Assembly (NCBI GenBank): GCA_002311975.1
Contig: DCAL01000060.1
Coordinates: forward strand, 1 to 5,960
Direction of reading: 5' to 3'
Length of the DNA: 5,960 nt
Origin: Fidelibacterota bacterium UBA1134
GTDB taxonomy: Bacteria; Fidelibacterota; Marinisomatia; Marinisomatales; S15-B10
The position numbers and the translations under genes are program-made. Positions 1 to 5,256 of this stretch are shown one piece after another; the stretch's first letter is position 1; each line of letters starts with the position of its first letter. The notes under the pieces were generated by a model that did no database searches, was not told the DNA's origin, and was given only the letters and a program-made list of their open reading frames with translations.

Positions 1-25
1 AAAGCGGTCTTCGGAGTAAAATGAT

Positions 26-54
26 GGAATCCCGATTCCTTCGGGAAGGAATCA
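26..54 (+). repeat. Short dispersed repeat, copy 1
   Basis: The 20-base core at 26-45 matches 2104-2123 at 18 of 20 positions (consensus GGAATCCCRATTCYTTCGGG, R purine, Y pyrimidine), and AATCA follows in both copies (50-54 here, 2129-2133 there) with a one-base gap. The centre can fold as TTCC-TTCG-GGAA, a UUCG-type tetraloop hairpin (36-47). Both copies lie outside genes. Its function is not known to me; it could be a small dispersed repeat or a recurring RNA hairpin. Confidence 0.55.
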
Positions 55-58
55 TTTT
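34..58 (+). terminator. Hairpin followed by ATTTT, possible terminator
   Basis: GATTCCTT (34-41) pairs perfectly with AAGGAATC (46-53) around a CGGG loop, and ATTTT follows at 54-58. AAAATG at 18-23 is complementary to CATTTT at 53-58, so the structure could act on both strands. It may end a gene lying left of the window. The T tract has only four bases and the stem is AT-rich, so an efficient intrinsic terminator is uncertain. The same bases belong to repeat copy 1, which is an alternative explanation. Confidence 0.3.
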
Positions 59-69
59 GAAGCGCCAAT

Positions 70-117
70 ATCGGAGGAAACATCAGCTCATTTCCGATTT
101 GCAGCAATTCCTCCGAT
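70..117. repeat. 10-base perfect inverted repeat
   Basis: ATCGGAGGAA at 70-79 and TTCCTCCGAT at 108-117 are exact reverse complements separated by 28 bases. No gene or T tract is attached. It could be a stem in a structured RNA or a protein-binding site; nothing in the sequence decides between these. Confidence 0.5.
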
Positions 118-190
118 CCAAGGACTCTTCGGACAAGTGGTAGCTCCATCGTTGTCCAAAGGACTCTTTGAGCACTCTGCCGTCATTCTT

Positions 191-228
191 CCCCAGCCTG
201 CCCCACTCCGTGAGTGGCTGGCAGGGGG
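191..228. repeat. Strong GC-rich hairpin
   Basis: CCTGCC (197-202) and CCACTC (203-208) pair with GAGTGG (212-217) and GGCAGG (220-225) around a CGT loop, with a two-base bulge at 218-219. CCC (192-194) and GGG (226-228) add three pairs beyond a second two-base bulge at 195-196. That gives about 15 pairs, the most stable structure in the left region. No T run follows on either strand, so it is not a typical intrinsic terminator. A structural RNA element or a remnant of a mobile repeat is possible. Confidence 0.5.
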
Positions 229-358
229 TCAGGCAGGGAACGAGGCTGATCAGCTGGTCCAAAGCGAGAGAACATTGCTTTTCAGTGCCCCAATTGGGTT
301 TGCAAAGGAATCCACTCCACGATAAATCCCCATCGTATTCTTACTGGCAGATAGTTAA

Positions 359-508
359 ATGTATCAACACTTTGGCACTGTTTTTATTTTCCTGATCATC
401 GGGATTATTCTCGTGGCGGTACCGCTTCTCATGCAGAGGATATTATCTCCACAGAGAAAAACTTTTGATAAGCTGTCAACCTACTAATGCGGTGAAGATG
501 CAGTGGGC
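359..508 (+). pseudogene. NuoA remnant (complex I subunit A), 5' fragment with a stop codon
   Basis: Reading from ATG 359 gives a 42-residue peptide with one hydrophobic segment (about residues 5-25) followed by LSPQRKTFDKLSTY, then TAA at 485-487, then CGEDAVG. This matches the first transmembrane helix and the hallmark K-x-x-x-YECG loop of NADH:quinone oxidoreductase subunit A, with TAA exactly where the conserved Glu codon (GAA or GAG) should be. After CGEDAVG (ends 508) the frame reads IPEIPS and stops at 527-529, so the rest of the ~120-residue protein with its other two helices is missing. There is no clear ribosome binding site and no nuoB or other nuo gene nearby. I call it a truncated, nonfunctional copy. 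The family match is recalled from motifs, but the YECG loop is distinctive. A 42-residue single-helix peptide could in principle still be made. Confidence 0.72.
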
Positions 509-784
509 ATCCCTGAGATTCCCTCTTGAACCAGGGACCCGGTTTTTTTTCAAAATATCCACGAGGTATCTGGAAGTCTCTATTTCTTGAAACCCCAGCC
601 CTCCAAAACTGAAGATCATATCCACCATTTGTTGAATCATTTTGGCGTCTGTTTCAACATAATCCACGGCAAGATTCTTCAGTTTACTGGAACTCTTTGG
701 CAAACCAAGAACTTTGTTCTGATAAAATAGAAGAATGAATAAGGCTGCCGACGGTGAAAGGGGAACTAACAATTGTTTCCTCAT
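499..784 (-). pseudogene. M20-type amidohydrolase remnant (AbgB-like), 5' fragment with a frameshift
   Basis: Reading leftward from ATG 784-782 gives 81 codons. Residues 1-20 (MRKQLLVPLS then a hydrophobic run) look like a signal peptide; residues 36-81 contain KNLAVDYVETDAK, MVDMIFSFGGLGFQEIETSR and YLVDILKKN, which resemble the N-terminal helices of M20 peptidase/amidohydrolase proteins related to aminobenzoyl-glutamate hydrolase subunit B. At the A8 tract (543-550 on the + strand) the frame breaks; in the next frame GSLVQEGISGMPTA continues the family pattern (typically GF-x-V-x-x-G-V-x-G-M-P-T-A) down to 499. One extra base in the homopolymer region would explain this. The metal-binding residues and about 80% of the usual ~450-500 residues are absent. 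The start lies 51 bases from the efp start, in divergent orientation. Exact substrate class is unknown. Confidence 0.68.
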
Positions 785-801
785 AAGCACAATCGTAAAT
801 T
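773..801 (+). promoter_or_regulatory. Weak candidate promoter for efp
   Basis: TTGTTT (773-778) and TAAATT (796-801) are separated by 17 bases and lie about 35 bases upstream of the efp start. They match a sigma-70-type -35 box at 3 of 6 and a -10 box at 4 of 6 positions, which is poor. The site overlaps the 5' end of the amidohydrolase relic. Some promoter is expected here because efp is the first intact gene, but the exact boxes are a guess, and FCB bacteria often use divergent promoter motifs. Confidence 0.2.
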
Positions 802-835
802 GGAAAGTTAATTTTCGGAGGAGGGCTATCTGTTT

Positions 836-1396
836 ATGGCAACGACGGCAGATATTCGGAACGGCATGCTGATTGATCATAAAGGTCACCGGATGAAAAT
901 CATCTCTTTTCTCCATGTCAAACCGGGAAAAGGAGGTGCATTCGTAAGAACTAAACTGAAGAATATTATGTCAGGCAAGGTGATTGATGTTACGTTCAGA
1001 GCGGGCGAAAAAATCAAGCCGTTGCGGCTCGATTCGAAAGAGATGCAGTATCTTTACAGTGAGGGAGATTTTTCTGTCTTCATGGATATTGAGTCTTTTG
1101 AACAGATAAATGTGGCTCACAGTCTGATGGCTGACGAACTGCCGTATATAAAGGAGGGGATGAGCGTCGGAGTTGATTCGATCAATGACGAAATCATCGG
1201 AATCAGAGCGCCGGTCTTTGTTGAATTGGCGGTGAAAAAGTCTGATCCCGGCATGAGGGGCAACACAGCCACGGGCGCAACAAAGTCTGCGGAACTGGAA
1301 ACGGGACACGTCGTGATGGTTCCCTTGTTCGTCAATGAAGGGGATGTATTGAAAGTTGATACACGAACGGGAGATTATGTGGAACGTGTTAAATAG
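836..1396 (+). CDS. efp: Elongation factor P
   Basis: EF-P binds ribosomes stalled on polyproline stretches, between the P and E sites, and speeds peptide bond formation in the cytoplasm. The 186-residue product has the usual length and three-domain layout: an N-terminal KOW-like domain (MATTADIRNGM; HVKPGKGGAFVRTKLKN at 27-43), a central OB domain (about 66-125, with MQYLYSEGDFSVFMD) and a C-terminal OB domain ending GDVLKVDTRTGDYVERVK. Lys32 sits at the tip of the PGKGGA loop, the position that carries beta-lysyl-lysine in E. coli (Lys34). No EpmA/EpmB-type modification gene is in the window, so the modification state is unknown. ATG 836 is supported by the strong GGAGGAGGG at 817-825, ten bases upstream, and by the typical N-terminus. 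It is the first intact gene of the cluster and ends one base before accB, an order seen in many bacteria. Confidence 0.96.
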   Translation: MATTADIRNGMLIDHKGHRMKIISFLHVKPGKGGAFVRTKLKNIMSGKVIDVTFRAGEKIKPLRLDSKEMQYLYSEGDFSVFMDIESFEQINVAHSLMADELPYIKEGMSVGVDSINDEIIGIRAPVFVELAVKKSDPGMRGNTATGATKSAELETGHVVMVPLFVNEGDVLKVDTRTGDYVERVK

Positions 1397-1397
1397 T

Positions 1398-1865
1398 ATG
1401 TGGCAGGATAAACTTCAGAAAATCATTGAGATGCTCGAGGCATCGGACGTTAACGAAATCGAGGTCAATTTCTGGGGACGAAAGTTTCGGGTATCCAAGA
1501 GTGCTAATGTTTTATCGGGGCCTGCTTCCGTGTCACAACCCACGACGGTGACGGTTGAGAATCCTGCTCCAGAGGCTGATCCCGATCAGGGGGCGTCGCC
1601 AGCAGCCGGGGGAGAAGAATCGGAAGGTGTGGAGGTGACGGCGCCGATGGTGGGGACCTTCTATGCAGCGCCTTCGCCGGAATCTCCACCATTCGTATCT
1701 GTTGGCGATTACGTCAGCGCGGGGCAAACGCTGTGCATCATTGAGGCCATGAAGATAATGAATGAAATCGAGTCCGATGTTACAGGCCGGATTGCCAAGA
1801 TTGTTGTGCAAAATGCGGAGCCGGTGGAATACGGTCAGCCTATCTTCTTAATAACACTCGACTAG
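1398..1865 (+). CDS. accB: Biotin carboxyl carrier protein of acetyl-CoA carboxylase
   Basis: AccB carries CO2 on a biotin arm from biotin carboxylase (AccC) to the carboxyltransferase, the first committed step of fatty acid synthesis. With the start at 1398 it has 155 residues, normal for the family. Residues 1-35 (QDKLQKIIEMLEASDVNEIEV) form the N-terminal helical region, about 36-76 is a flexible Pro/Ala/Glu-rich linker, and 77-155 is the biotinyl domain with VTAPMVGTFY and EAMKIMNEI, in which Lys119 is the biotinylation site. In-frame ATGs also occur at 1356 and 1377, inside efp; 1398 is preferred because it matches the usual family N-terminus and lies one base after the efp stop (1394-1396), which favours translational coupling. 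No strong ribosome binding site precedes it. Two stop codons in tandem (TAGTAG) end the gene. Confidence 0.94.
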   Translation: MWQDKLQKIIEMLEASDVNEIEVNFWGRKFRVSKSANVLSGPASVSQPTTVTVENPAPEADPDQGASPAAGGEESEGVEVTAPMVGTFYAAPSPESPPFVSVGDYVSAGQTLCIIEAMKIMNEIESDVTGRIAKIVVQNAEPVEYGQPIFLITLD

Positions 1866-1904
1866 TAGTCTCATCTCCTGAGAGATCTCACAGTTGTTCC
1901 TCAG

Positions 1905-1928
1905 AGAGATAATCGCCCGATAATCTCT
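1905..1928 (+). repeat. Hairpin downstream of accB
   Basis: AGAGAT (1905-1910) pairs with ATCTCT (1923-1928); after one A-A mismatch, ATC (1912-1914) pairs with GAT (1919-1921) around a GCCC loop. No T run follows, so it is a weak terminator candidate at most. It could protect the 3' end of the upstream message. Confidence 0.4.
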
Positions 1929-1941
1929 ACCGAATAAGCCT

Positions 1942-2036
1942 GAATTATTCATGAGAGTTTGGTAGGAAACTAACACATGCTGAATAATCAAGTCGTTATA
2001 AAACAAATGATCCTGATTAATCGAAATGAATAATTC
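1942..2036. repeat. 11-base perfect inverted repeat in the accB-accC spacer
   Basis: GAATTATTCAT (1942-1952) and ATGAATAATTC (2026-2036) are exact reverse complements, 73 bases apart. A further TGAATAAT at 1981-1988 can pair with the same left arm, giving an alternative fold. The arms could be the ends of a small inserted element or an RNA stem; no target-site duplication is evident. Confidence 0.5.
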
Positions 2037-2135
2037 GGAAAATGTTCTCACTAAGTACATAATTTATTCGCTAGTTATGTTGAGTTAATAAGCGCTGATG
2101 TTGGGAATCCCAATTCTTTCGGGGAATTAATCAGG
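2012..2135 (+). repeat. 10-base inverted repeat overlapping repeat copy 2
   Basis: CCTGATTAAT (2012-2021) and ATTAATCAGG (2126-2135) are exact reverse complements. The right arm overlaps the 3' end of repeat copy 2 and also the left arm of the hairpin just upstream of accC, so the two pairings cannot form together. Confidence 0.5.
2104..2133 (+). repeat. Short dispersed repeat, copy 2
   Basis: The 20-base core at 2104-2123 matches 26-45 at 18 of 20 positions and is followed by AATCA as in copy 1. Here TTGGGA-A-TCCCAA (2101-2113) forms a near-perfect palindrome, and AATTC (2112-2116) pairs with GAATT (2124-2128) around a loop containing TTCG. The copy lies 25 bases before the accC start. Confidence 0.55.
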
Positions 2136-2154
2136 CTGGATGAATTTTCCTGAT
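2130..2154 (+). promoter_or_regulatory. Hairpin immediately upstream of the accC start
   Basis: ATCAGG (2130-2135) pairs with CCTGAT (2149-2154) around a 13-base loop. The accC ATG follows four bases later and no good Shine-Dalgarno sequence is visible; the only weak candidate (CTGGATG) lies in the loop. The hairpin could limit access to the start site, and pairing of 2126-2135 with 2012-2021 would open it. This role is inferred from position only. Confidence 0.3.
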
Positions 2155-2158
2155 ATTG

Positions 2159-3520
2159 ATGATTAAAAAGATCCTTATCGCCAATCGGGGCGAAATTGCA
2201 CTGAGGGTTATCAGAGCCTGCCATGAATTGGGCATTTCTACGGTGGCGGTGTATTCTACGGCTGATGAATTTTCCCTCCATGTGCGGTTTGCTAACGAGG
2301 CGGTCTGTATAGGTCCCCCTCAAAGTCAGGCAAGCTATCTCAATATTCCTCAGATCATCAGCGCAGCCGCAGTCACAAACAGCGATGCAATTCATCCCGG
2401 TTACGGCTTCCTTGCCGAGAATGCTGAATTCGCCCAAATCTGCAGTGACAACAATTTTATCTTCATCGGACCGGACGCTGAGATCATTCGGGCTATGGGG
2501 GAGAAGGCAACCGCTAAGACGACCATGGCGACAGCCGGTGTTCCCGTAATCCCGGGAAGTGACGGAGTAGTTGCGGATGTACAGACTGCCGGAACAGCAG
2601 CCGATGAGATTGGCTATCCGGTCATGCTGAAGGCGACAGCAGGCGGTGGCGGCAAAGGGATGAGAATCGTGCGCAGCGAAGAAGAGCTGGAAAAAGCATT
2701 CGCCATGGCCAGCGCGGAAGCTGAAAAAGCGTTCAATAATGGAGCGTTGTACCTTGAGAAATATATAGACAACTCACGCCATATCGAATTCCAGATTTTT
2801 GGTGATCAGCACGGGAACATTATCCATTTCGGGGAGCGGGAATGTTCCATCCAGCGCAGACACCAGAAACTTATCGAGGAATCTCCTTCGCCGGCCATTG
2901 ATGATGATTTAAGAGAAAGAATGGGCGAAATGGCGGTCCGGGGAGCAAAGTCTATTAATTATGTGGGTGCGGGAACCGTGGAATTCCTGTTTGATGACGC
3001 CACCAGAAAGTTCTATTTTATGGAGATGAATACTCGGATTCAGGTAGAACATCCGGTCACGGAAATGGTAATCGGAAAGGATTTGCTCAAGATGCAGATT
3101 AAGGTTGCCGCCGGGGAGAAAATCCCGGCACATCTTGCTTCCATTAAGCCCCGCGGCCACGCGCTGGAATGTCGTATCAATGCCGAAGATCCCGCAAACA
3201 ACTTTGCCCCTTCGCCGGGGCGGGTGAAAAGTTTTCATGTGCCGGGCGGGAATGGCGTCCGAGTGGATACTCACGTTTATTCCGGTTACGAAATTCCGCG
3301 GTACTATGATTCACTCATTGCCAAGCTGATCGTTCACGGCGATGACCGTCTTACAGCTATCAATCGCATGCAGCGGGCGCTGGAAGAGACAATCATTGAA
3401 GGGCCTCATACAACCATTCCATTCCATCGGGCTATTATGAAGGACCATAGATTTCGTGAGGGAGCGATTCATACCAATTTCATCGAATCGTTCGAATACA
3501 GTCCGGGAGAAACGTCTTAA
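2159..3520 (+). CDS. accC: Biotin carboxylase subunit of acetyl-CoA carboxylase
   Basis: AccC uses ATP and bicarbonate to carboxylate the biotin on AccB in the cytoplasm. The 453-residue product has the usual length and all three family regions: the N-terminal biotin carboxylase domain (KKILIANRGEIALRVIRA, then HPGYGFLAEN near 80-89), the ATP-grasp domain with the glycine-rich loop GGGGKGMR (162-169), HIEFQIFGD (208-216) and the biotin/bicarbonate loop ERECSIQRRHQK (226-237), and the C-terminal part with FMEMNTRIQVEHPVTE (287-302) and ALECRINAEDP (335-345). Residues corresponding to E. coli Glu288, Asn290, Arg292, Glu296 and Arg338 are all present, so it should be active. ATG 2159 is chosen over the TTG at 2156 because MIKKILIANRGEI is the standard N-terminus. 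The start lacks a clear ribosome binding site and follows an unusually long spacer. gcvH begins 22 bases after its stop. Confidence 0.96.
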   Translation: MIKKILIANRGEIALRVIRACHELGISTVAVYSTADEFSLHVRFANEAVCIGPPQSQASYLNIPQIISAAAVTNSDAIHPGYGFLAENAEFAQICSDNNFIFIGPDAEIIRAMGEKATAKTTMATAGVPVIPGSDGVVADVQTAGTAADEIGYPVMLKATAGGGGKGMRIVRSEEELEKAFAMASAEAEKAFNNGALYLEKYIDNSRHIEFQIFGDQHGNIIHFGERECSIQRRHQKLIEESPSPAIDDDLRERMGEMAVRGAKSINYVGAGTVEFLFDDATRKFYFMEMNTRIQVEHPVTEMVIGKDLLKMQIKVAAGEKIPAHLASIKPRGHALECRINAEDPANNFAPSPGRVKSFHVPGGNGVRVDTHVYSGYEIPRYYDSLIAKLIVHGDDRLTAINRMQRALEETIIEGPHTTIPFHRAIMKDHRFREGAIHTNFIESFEYSPGETS

Positions 3521-3530
3521 AGTCACGCAT

Positions 3531-3537
3531 AAAGGAG
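3531..3537 (+). promoter_or_regulatory. Ribosome binding site of gcvH
   Basis: AAAGGAG lies five bases upstream of ATG 3543 and fixes the gcvH start against in-frame upstream ATG 3456, which lies inside accC. Confidence 0.85.
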
Positions 3538-3542
3538 ATGCA

Positions 3543-3920
3543 ATGAATACGCCTTCCGATCTTGCCTATGTTGATACACATGAATGGCTTTCTATCGATG
3601 GACAGACGGCAACCGTAGGAATAACTGACTACGCCCAAAGTGAACTGGGAGATATCATCTTTGTGGAGCTTCCCGAGGCGGGGACAGAAGTGGAAACAGG
3701 AGAACCGTTTGCCGTCATCGAGGCGGTGAAGACGGTTTCCGATCTCTTTGGCCCAGTCTCAGGAACAATCTCTGAGGTGAACGATTCGCTCGAAGACAGT
3801 CCTGAGAAGATAAATGAAGATCCATACGGGGGCGGCTGGATTGTCAAAATTGAGATGTCGGATCCATCGGAGACAGAATCGCTGCTGAGCGCGGACGATT
3901 ATGGGAAACTCACCGGCTAA
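3543..3920 (+). CDS. gcvH: Glycine cleavage system H protein
   Basis: GcvH is the lipoyl-carrying shuttle that moves the aminomethyl group from glycine dehydrogenase to the T protein and is then reoxidised by the L protein. The 125-residue product is of normal length. It shows YVDTHEWLSIDG (9-20), VGITDYAQSELGDIIFVELP (25-44) and the lipoylation motif EAVKTVSDLFGPVSG (60-74), with Lys63 as the lipoyl attachment site; INEDPYGGGWI (90-100) is the typical C-terminal segment. It follows accC by 22 bases and overlaps gcvPA by 20, so one transcript is likely. It could also serve as a lipoyl donor in lipoate transfer pathways, as H proteins do in some bacteria, but nothing here shows that. Confidence 0.96.
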   Translation: MNTPSDLAYVDTHEWLSIDGQTATVGITDYAQSELGDIIFVELPEAGTEVETGEPFAVIEAVKTVSDLFGPVSGTISEVNDSLEDSPEKINEDPYGGGWIVKIEMSDPSETESLLSADDYGKLTG

Positions 3921-5256
3921 ATCAAATCAATTTGTTCCGTACACGCCGGAGATCGAGCGGGAGATGCTCGACATGATGGGACTCAGTTCTTTTGAAGAAC
4001 TCCTGGAAGCTATTCCGGCCGAACTGCGCGTAAAGGGTAATCTTTCACTCCCGTCGCAGATATCCGAAATGGAGGTGACCGAAGATATGAGAACGCTGGC
4101 GGGCAGGAACGCTTCCGCCGCTGAATCGCTCTCTTTCCTCGGCGGCGGATCCTACGATCATTTTGTCCCCTCGGCGGTTCCCTATCTGGCGTCCCGCTCG
4201 GAATTCGCCACCTCGTACACGCCGTATCAGGCGGAGGTGAGCCAGGGGACATTGCAGGTTATCTACGAATTTCAGACGATGATCTGTGAGATTACGGGAA
4301 TGGATGTGGCCAATGCGTCACTTTATGACGGTGCATCGGCCGTAGCGGAAGCTTGCCTCTTAGCCGGAAGAGTGAATGGCAAAACGAAAGTATTGCTGTC
4401 CCAAGGACTTTACGCCAGCTACCAACGCGTAGTGGAGACTTATCTGGAATACACTCCGCTCGAAATAGAAATCATTCCCGCCACCGATGGGCTCACCGAT
4501 CTGGAATGGCTTCGCGGTCATCTCGATGAAGAGGTGTCGGCTGTTGTGATTCAGTCGCCCAACAGACTGGGATTGATCGAAATGTGGAAAGATGCAGGGG
4601 AACTGTGCGCTGATTCTCAGGCGCTTTTCGTGGCGGTGGGCGATCCCCTCTCATTTGGAATTTTTGCACCCCCGGGTGAATGCATGGCTAATGTCTACGC
4701 GGGTGAGGGACAGGTTCTCGGCTCGCCCGTTTCGCTGGGAGGACCTTATCTCGGACTGTTTGCAATCAGGCAGGAGCATATGCGGAAAGTCCCGGGGAGA
4801 CTTGTGGCGGCGGCGAAAGATGTGGATGGTAAAGATGGCTTCGTCCTGGCCCTCCAGACGCGGGAACAGCACATCCGCCGCGAGAGGGCAACCTCTAACA
4901 TCTGCACAAATCAGGGACTTGTGGCTCTCAGCGCCACTATTTATCTTGCCCTTCTCGGCATGGAAGGATTCAAAGCGGCGGCAGAACTATGCTTTCAGAA
5001 GAGCCACTACGCCGCAGCCGAAATAGAAAAACTGTCCAGTTTTTCTATTCCCTTCGGAGAGCGCTTCTTCAATGAATTTGTTGTAAAATGCCCCGTTCTA
5101 TCGCAAACTATCCTCGGCGAAGGGGTAAAGGCGGAGATTCAGCCCGGAACAATGCTTGAGGATGATCCACGATTCCTGAGAGTTGCAATTACTGAAAAAC
5201 ATTCCAGGGAAGCAATCGACACTCTCGTCTCATTCCTGAGGAGATTTGAACAGTGA
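3901..5256 (+). CDS. gcvPA: Glycine dehydrogenase (decarboxylating) subunit 1
   Basis: GcvPA is the alpha subunit of split glycine dehydrogenase (P protein), which with GcvPB decarboxylates glycine and loads the aminomethyl group onto lipoyl-GcvH. The 451 residues match the family length and cover it end to end: FVPYTPEIEREML (11-23), FLGGGSYDHFVPSAVPYLASRSEF (79-102), YTPYQAEVSQGTLQ (106-119), MDVANASLYDGASA (134-147), GEGQVLGSPVSLGGPYLG (268-285) and LQTREQHIRRERATSNICTNQ (318-338). The PLP-binding lysine belongs to the GcvPB subunit, whose gene is not in the window. ATG 3901 is forced: an in-frame TGA lies at 3886-3888 and the next ATG is past the conserved start of the family. No Shine-Dalgarno sequence is evident, so translation is probably coupled to gcvH through the 20-base overlap. 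Confidence 0.95.
   Translation: MGNSPAKSNQFVPYTPEIEREMLDMMGLSSFEELLEAIPAELRVKGNLSLPSQISEMEVTEDMRTLAGRNASAAESLSFLGGGSYDHFVPSAVPYLASRSEFATSYTPYQAEVSQGTLQVIYEFQTMICEITGMDVANASLYDGASAVAEACLLAGRVNGKTKVLLSQGLYASYQRVVETYLEYTPLEIEIIPATDGLTDLEWLRGHLDEEVSAVVIQSPNRLGLIEMWKDAGELCADSQALFVAVGDPLSFGIFAPPGECMANVYAGEGQVLGSPVSLGGPYLGLFAIRQEHMRKVPGRLVAAAKDVDGKDGFVLALQTREQHIRRERATSNICTNQGLVALSATIYLALLGMEGFKAAAELCFQKSHYAAAEIEKLSSFSIPFGERFFNEFVVKCPVLSQTILGEGVKAEIQPGTMLEDDPRFLRVAITEKHSREAIDTLVSFLRRFEQ
5238..5243 (+). promoter_or_regulatory. Ribosome binding site supporting a GTG start
   Basis: GAGGAG lies nine bases upstream of GTG 5253, inside the end of gcvPA, and supports that start over GTG 5262 and ATG 5277. 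Confidence 0.65.

Larger units (their letters stand above)
1..358. other. Left-edge stretch without a supportable gene
   Basis: I find no convincing gene in these 358 bases. Short open frames on both strands (85 codons without a start codon on the - strand at 340-83, 62 and 75 codons on the + strand) match no family I recognise. What is visible is secondary structure: a hairpin at 34-53, a 10-base inverted repeat at 70-79/108-117, a 10-base direct repeat (AAGGACTCTT at 120-129 and 159-168), a strong GC-rich hairpin at 191-228, and two perfect 10-base palindromes (GCTGATCAGC at 245-254, CCCAATTGGG at 289-298). It may be decayed coding DNA, a structured RNA, or the leader of the former nuoA gene that begins at 359. 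Confidence 0.5.
1866..2158 (+). promoter_or_regulatory. 293-base accB-accC spacer rich in inverted repeats
   Basis: accB and accC are normally nearly adjacent, but here 293 AT-rich bases separate them. No credible protein is encoded; a 70-codon - strand frame (2060-1848) matches nothing I recognise. Structures visible are: hairpin 1905-1928; an 11-base inverted repeat 1942-1952/2026-2036; a 10-base inverted repeat 2012-2021/2126-2135; repeat copy 2 at 2104-2133; and a hairpin 2130-2135/2149-2154 just ahead of the accC start. Several pairings exclude each other, as in attenuator-like leaders, but no known riboswitch fold is recognised. It could instead be an inserted or decayed element. No convincing promoter or T-run terminator was found. 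Confidence 0.45.

Noticed and set aside
83..340. 85-codon open frame on the - strand
   Set aside because: It has no start codon at its 5' end, several rare-looking Cys/Trp clusters and no family I recognise. Kept only as a note under the structured region.
515..545. GGTTCAAG on the - strand resembling a tRNA T loop
   Set aside because: Bases after the loop do not pair with those before it (position 61 is G, not C), and no acceptor stem, anticodon arm or CCA is visible.
543..550. T8 tract after CCCTG/CAGGG (511-515/532-536) as a + strand intrinsic terminator
   Set aside because: The stem is only 5 bp with a 16-base loop and sits 6 bases from the T run, and the tract is explained as Lys-Lys-Asn codons of the amidohydrolase relic on the other strand. 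It might still end stray transcripts.
1356..1397. Longer accB starting at ATG 1356 or 1377
   Set aside because: Both starts lie inside efp and add residues not seen at the N-terminus of the family; ATG 1398 gives the standard start one base after the efp stop.
1848..2060. 70-codon - strand frame in the accB-accC spacer
   Set aside because: No recognised family, overlaps the accB end, and consists of AT-rich inverted-repeat sequence; best treated as chance.
2156..2158. TTG as the accC start
   Set aside because: ATG at 2159 directly follows and yields the standard MIKKILIANRGEI N-terminus.
4592..5026. 144-codon + strand frame inside gcvPA
   Set aside because: It is a shifted frame within a continuous, well-matched GcvPA sequence, so it is a shadow.
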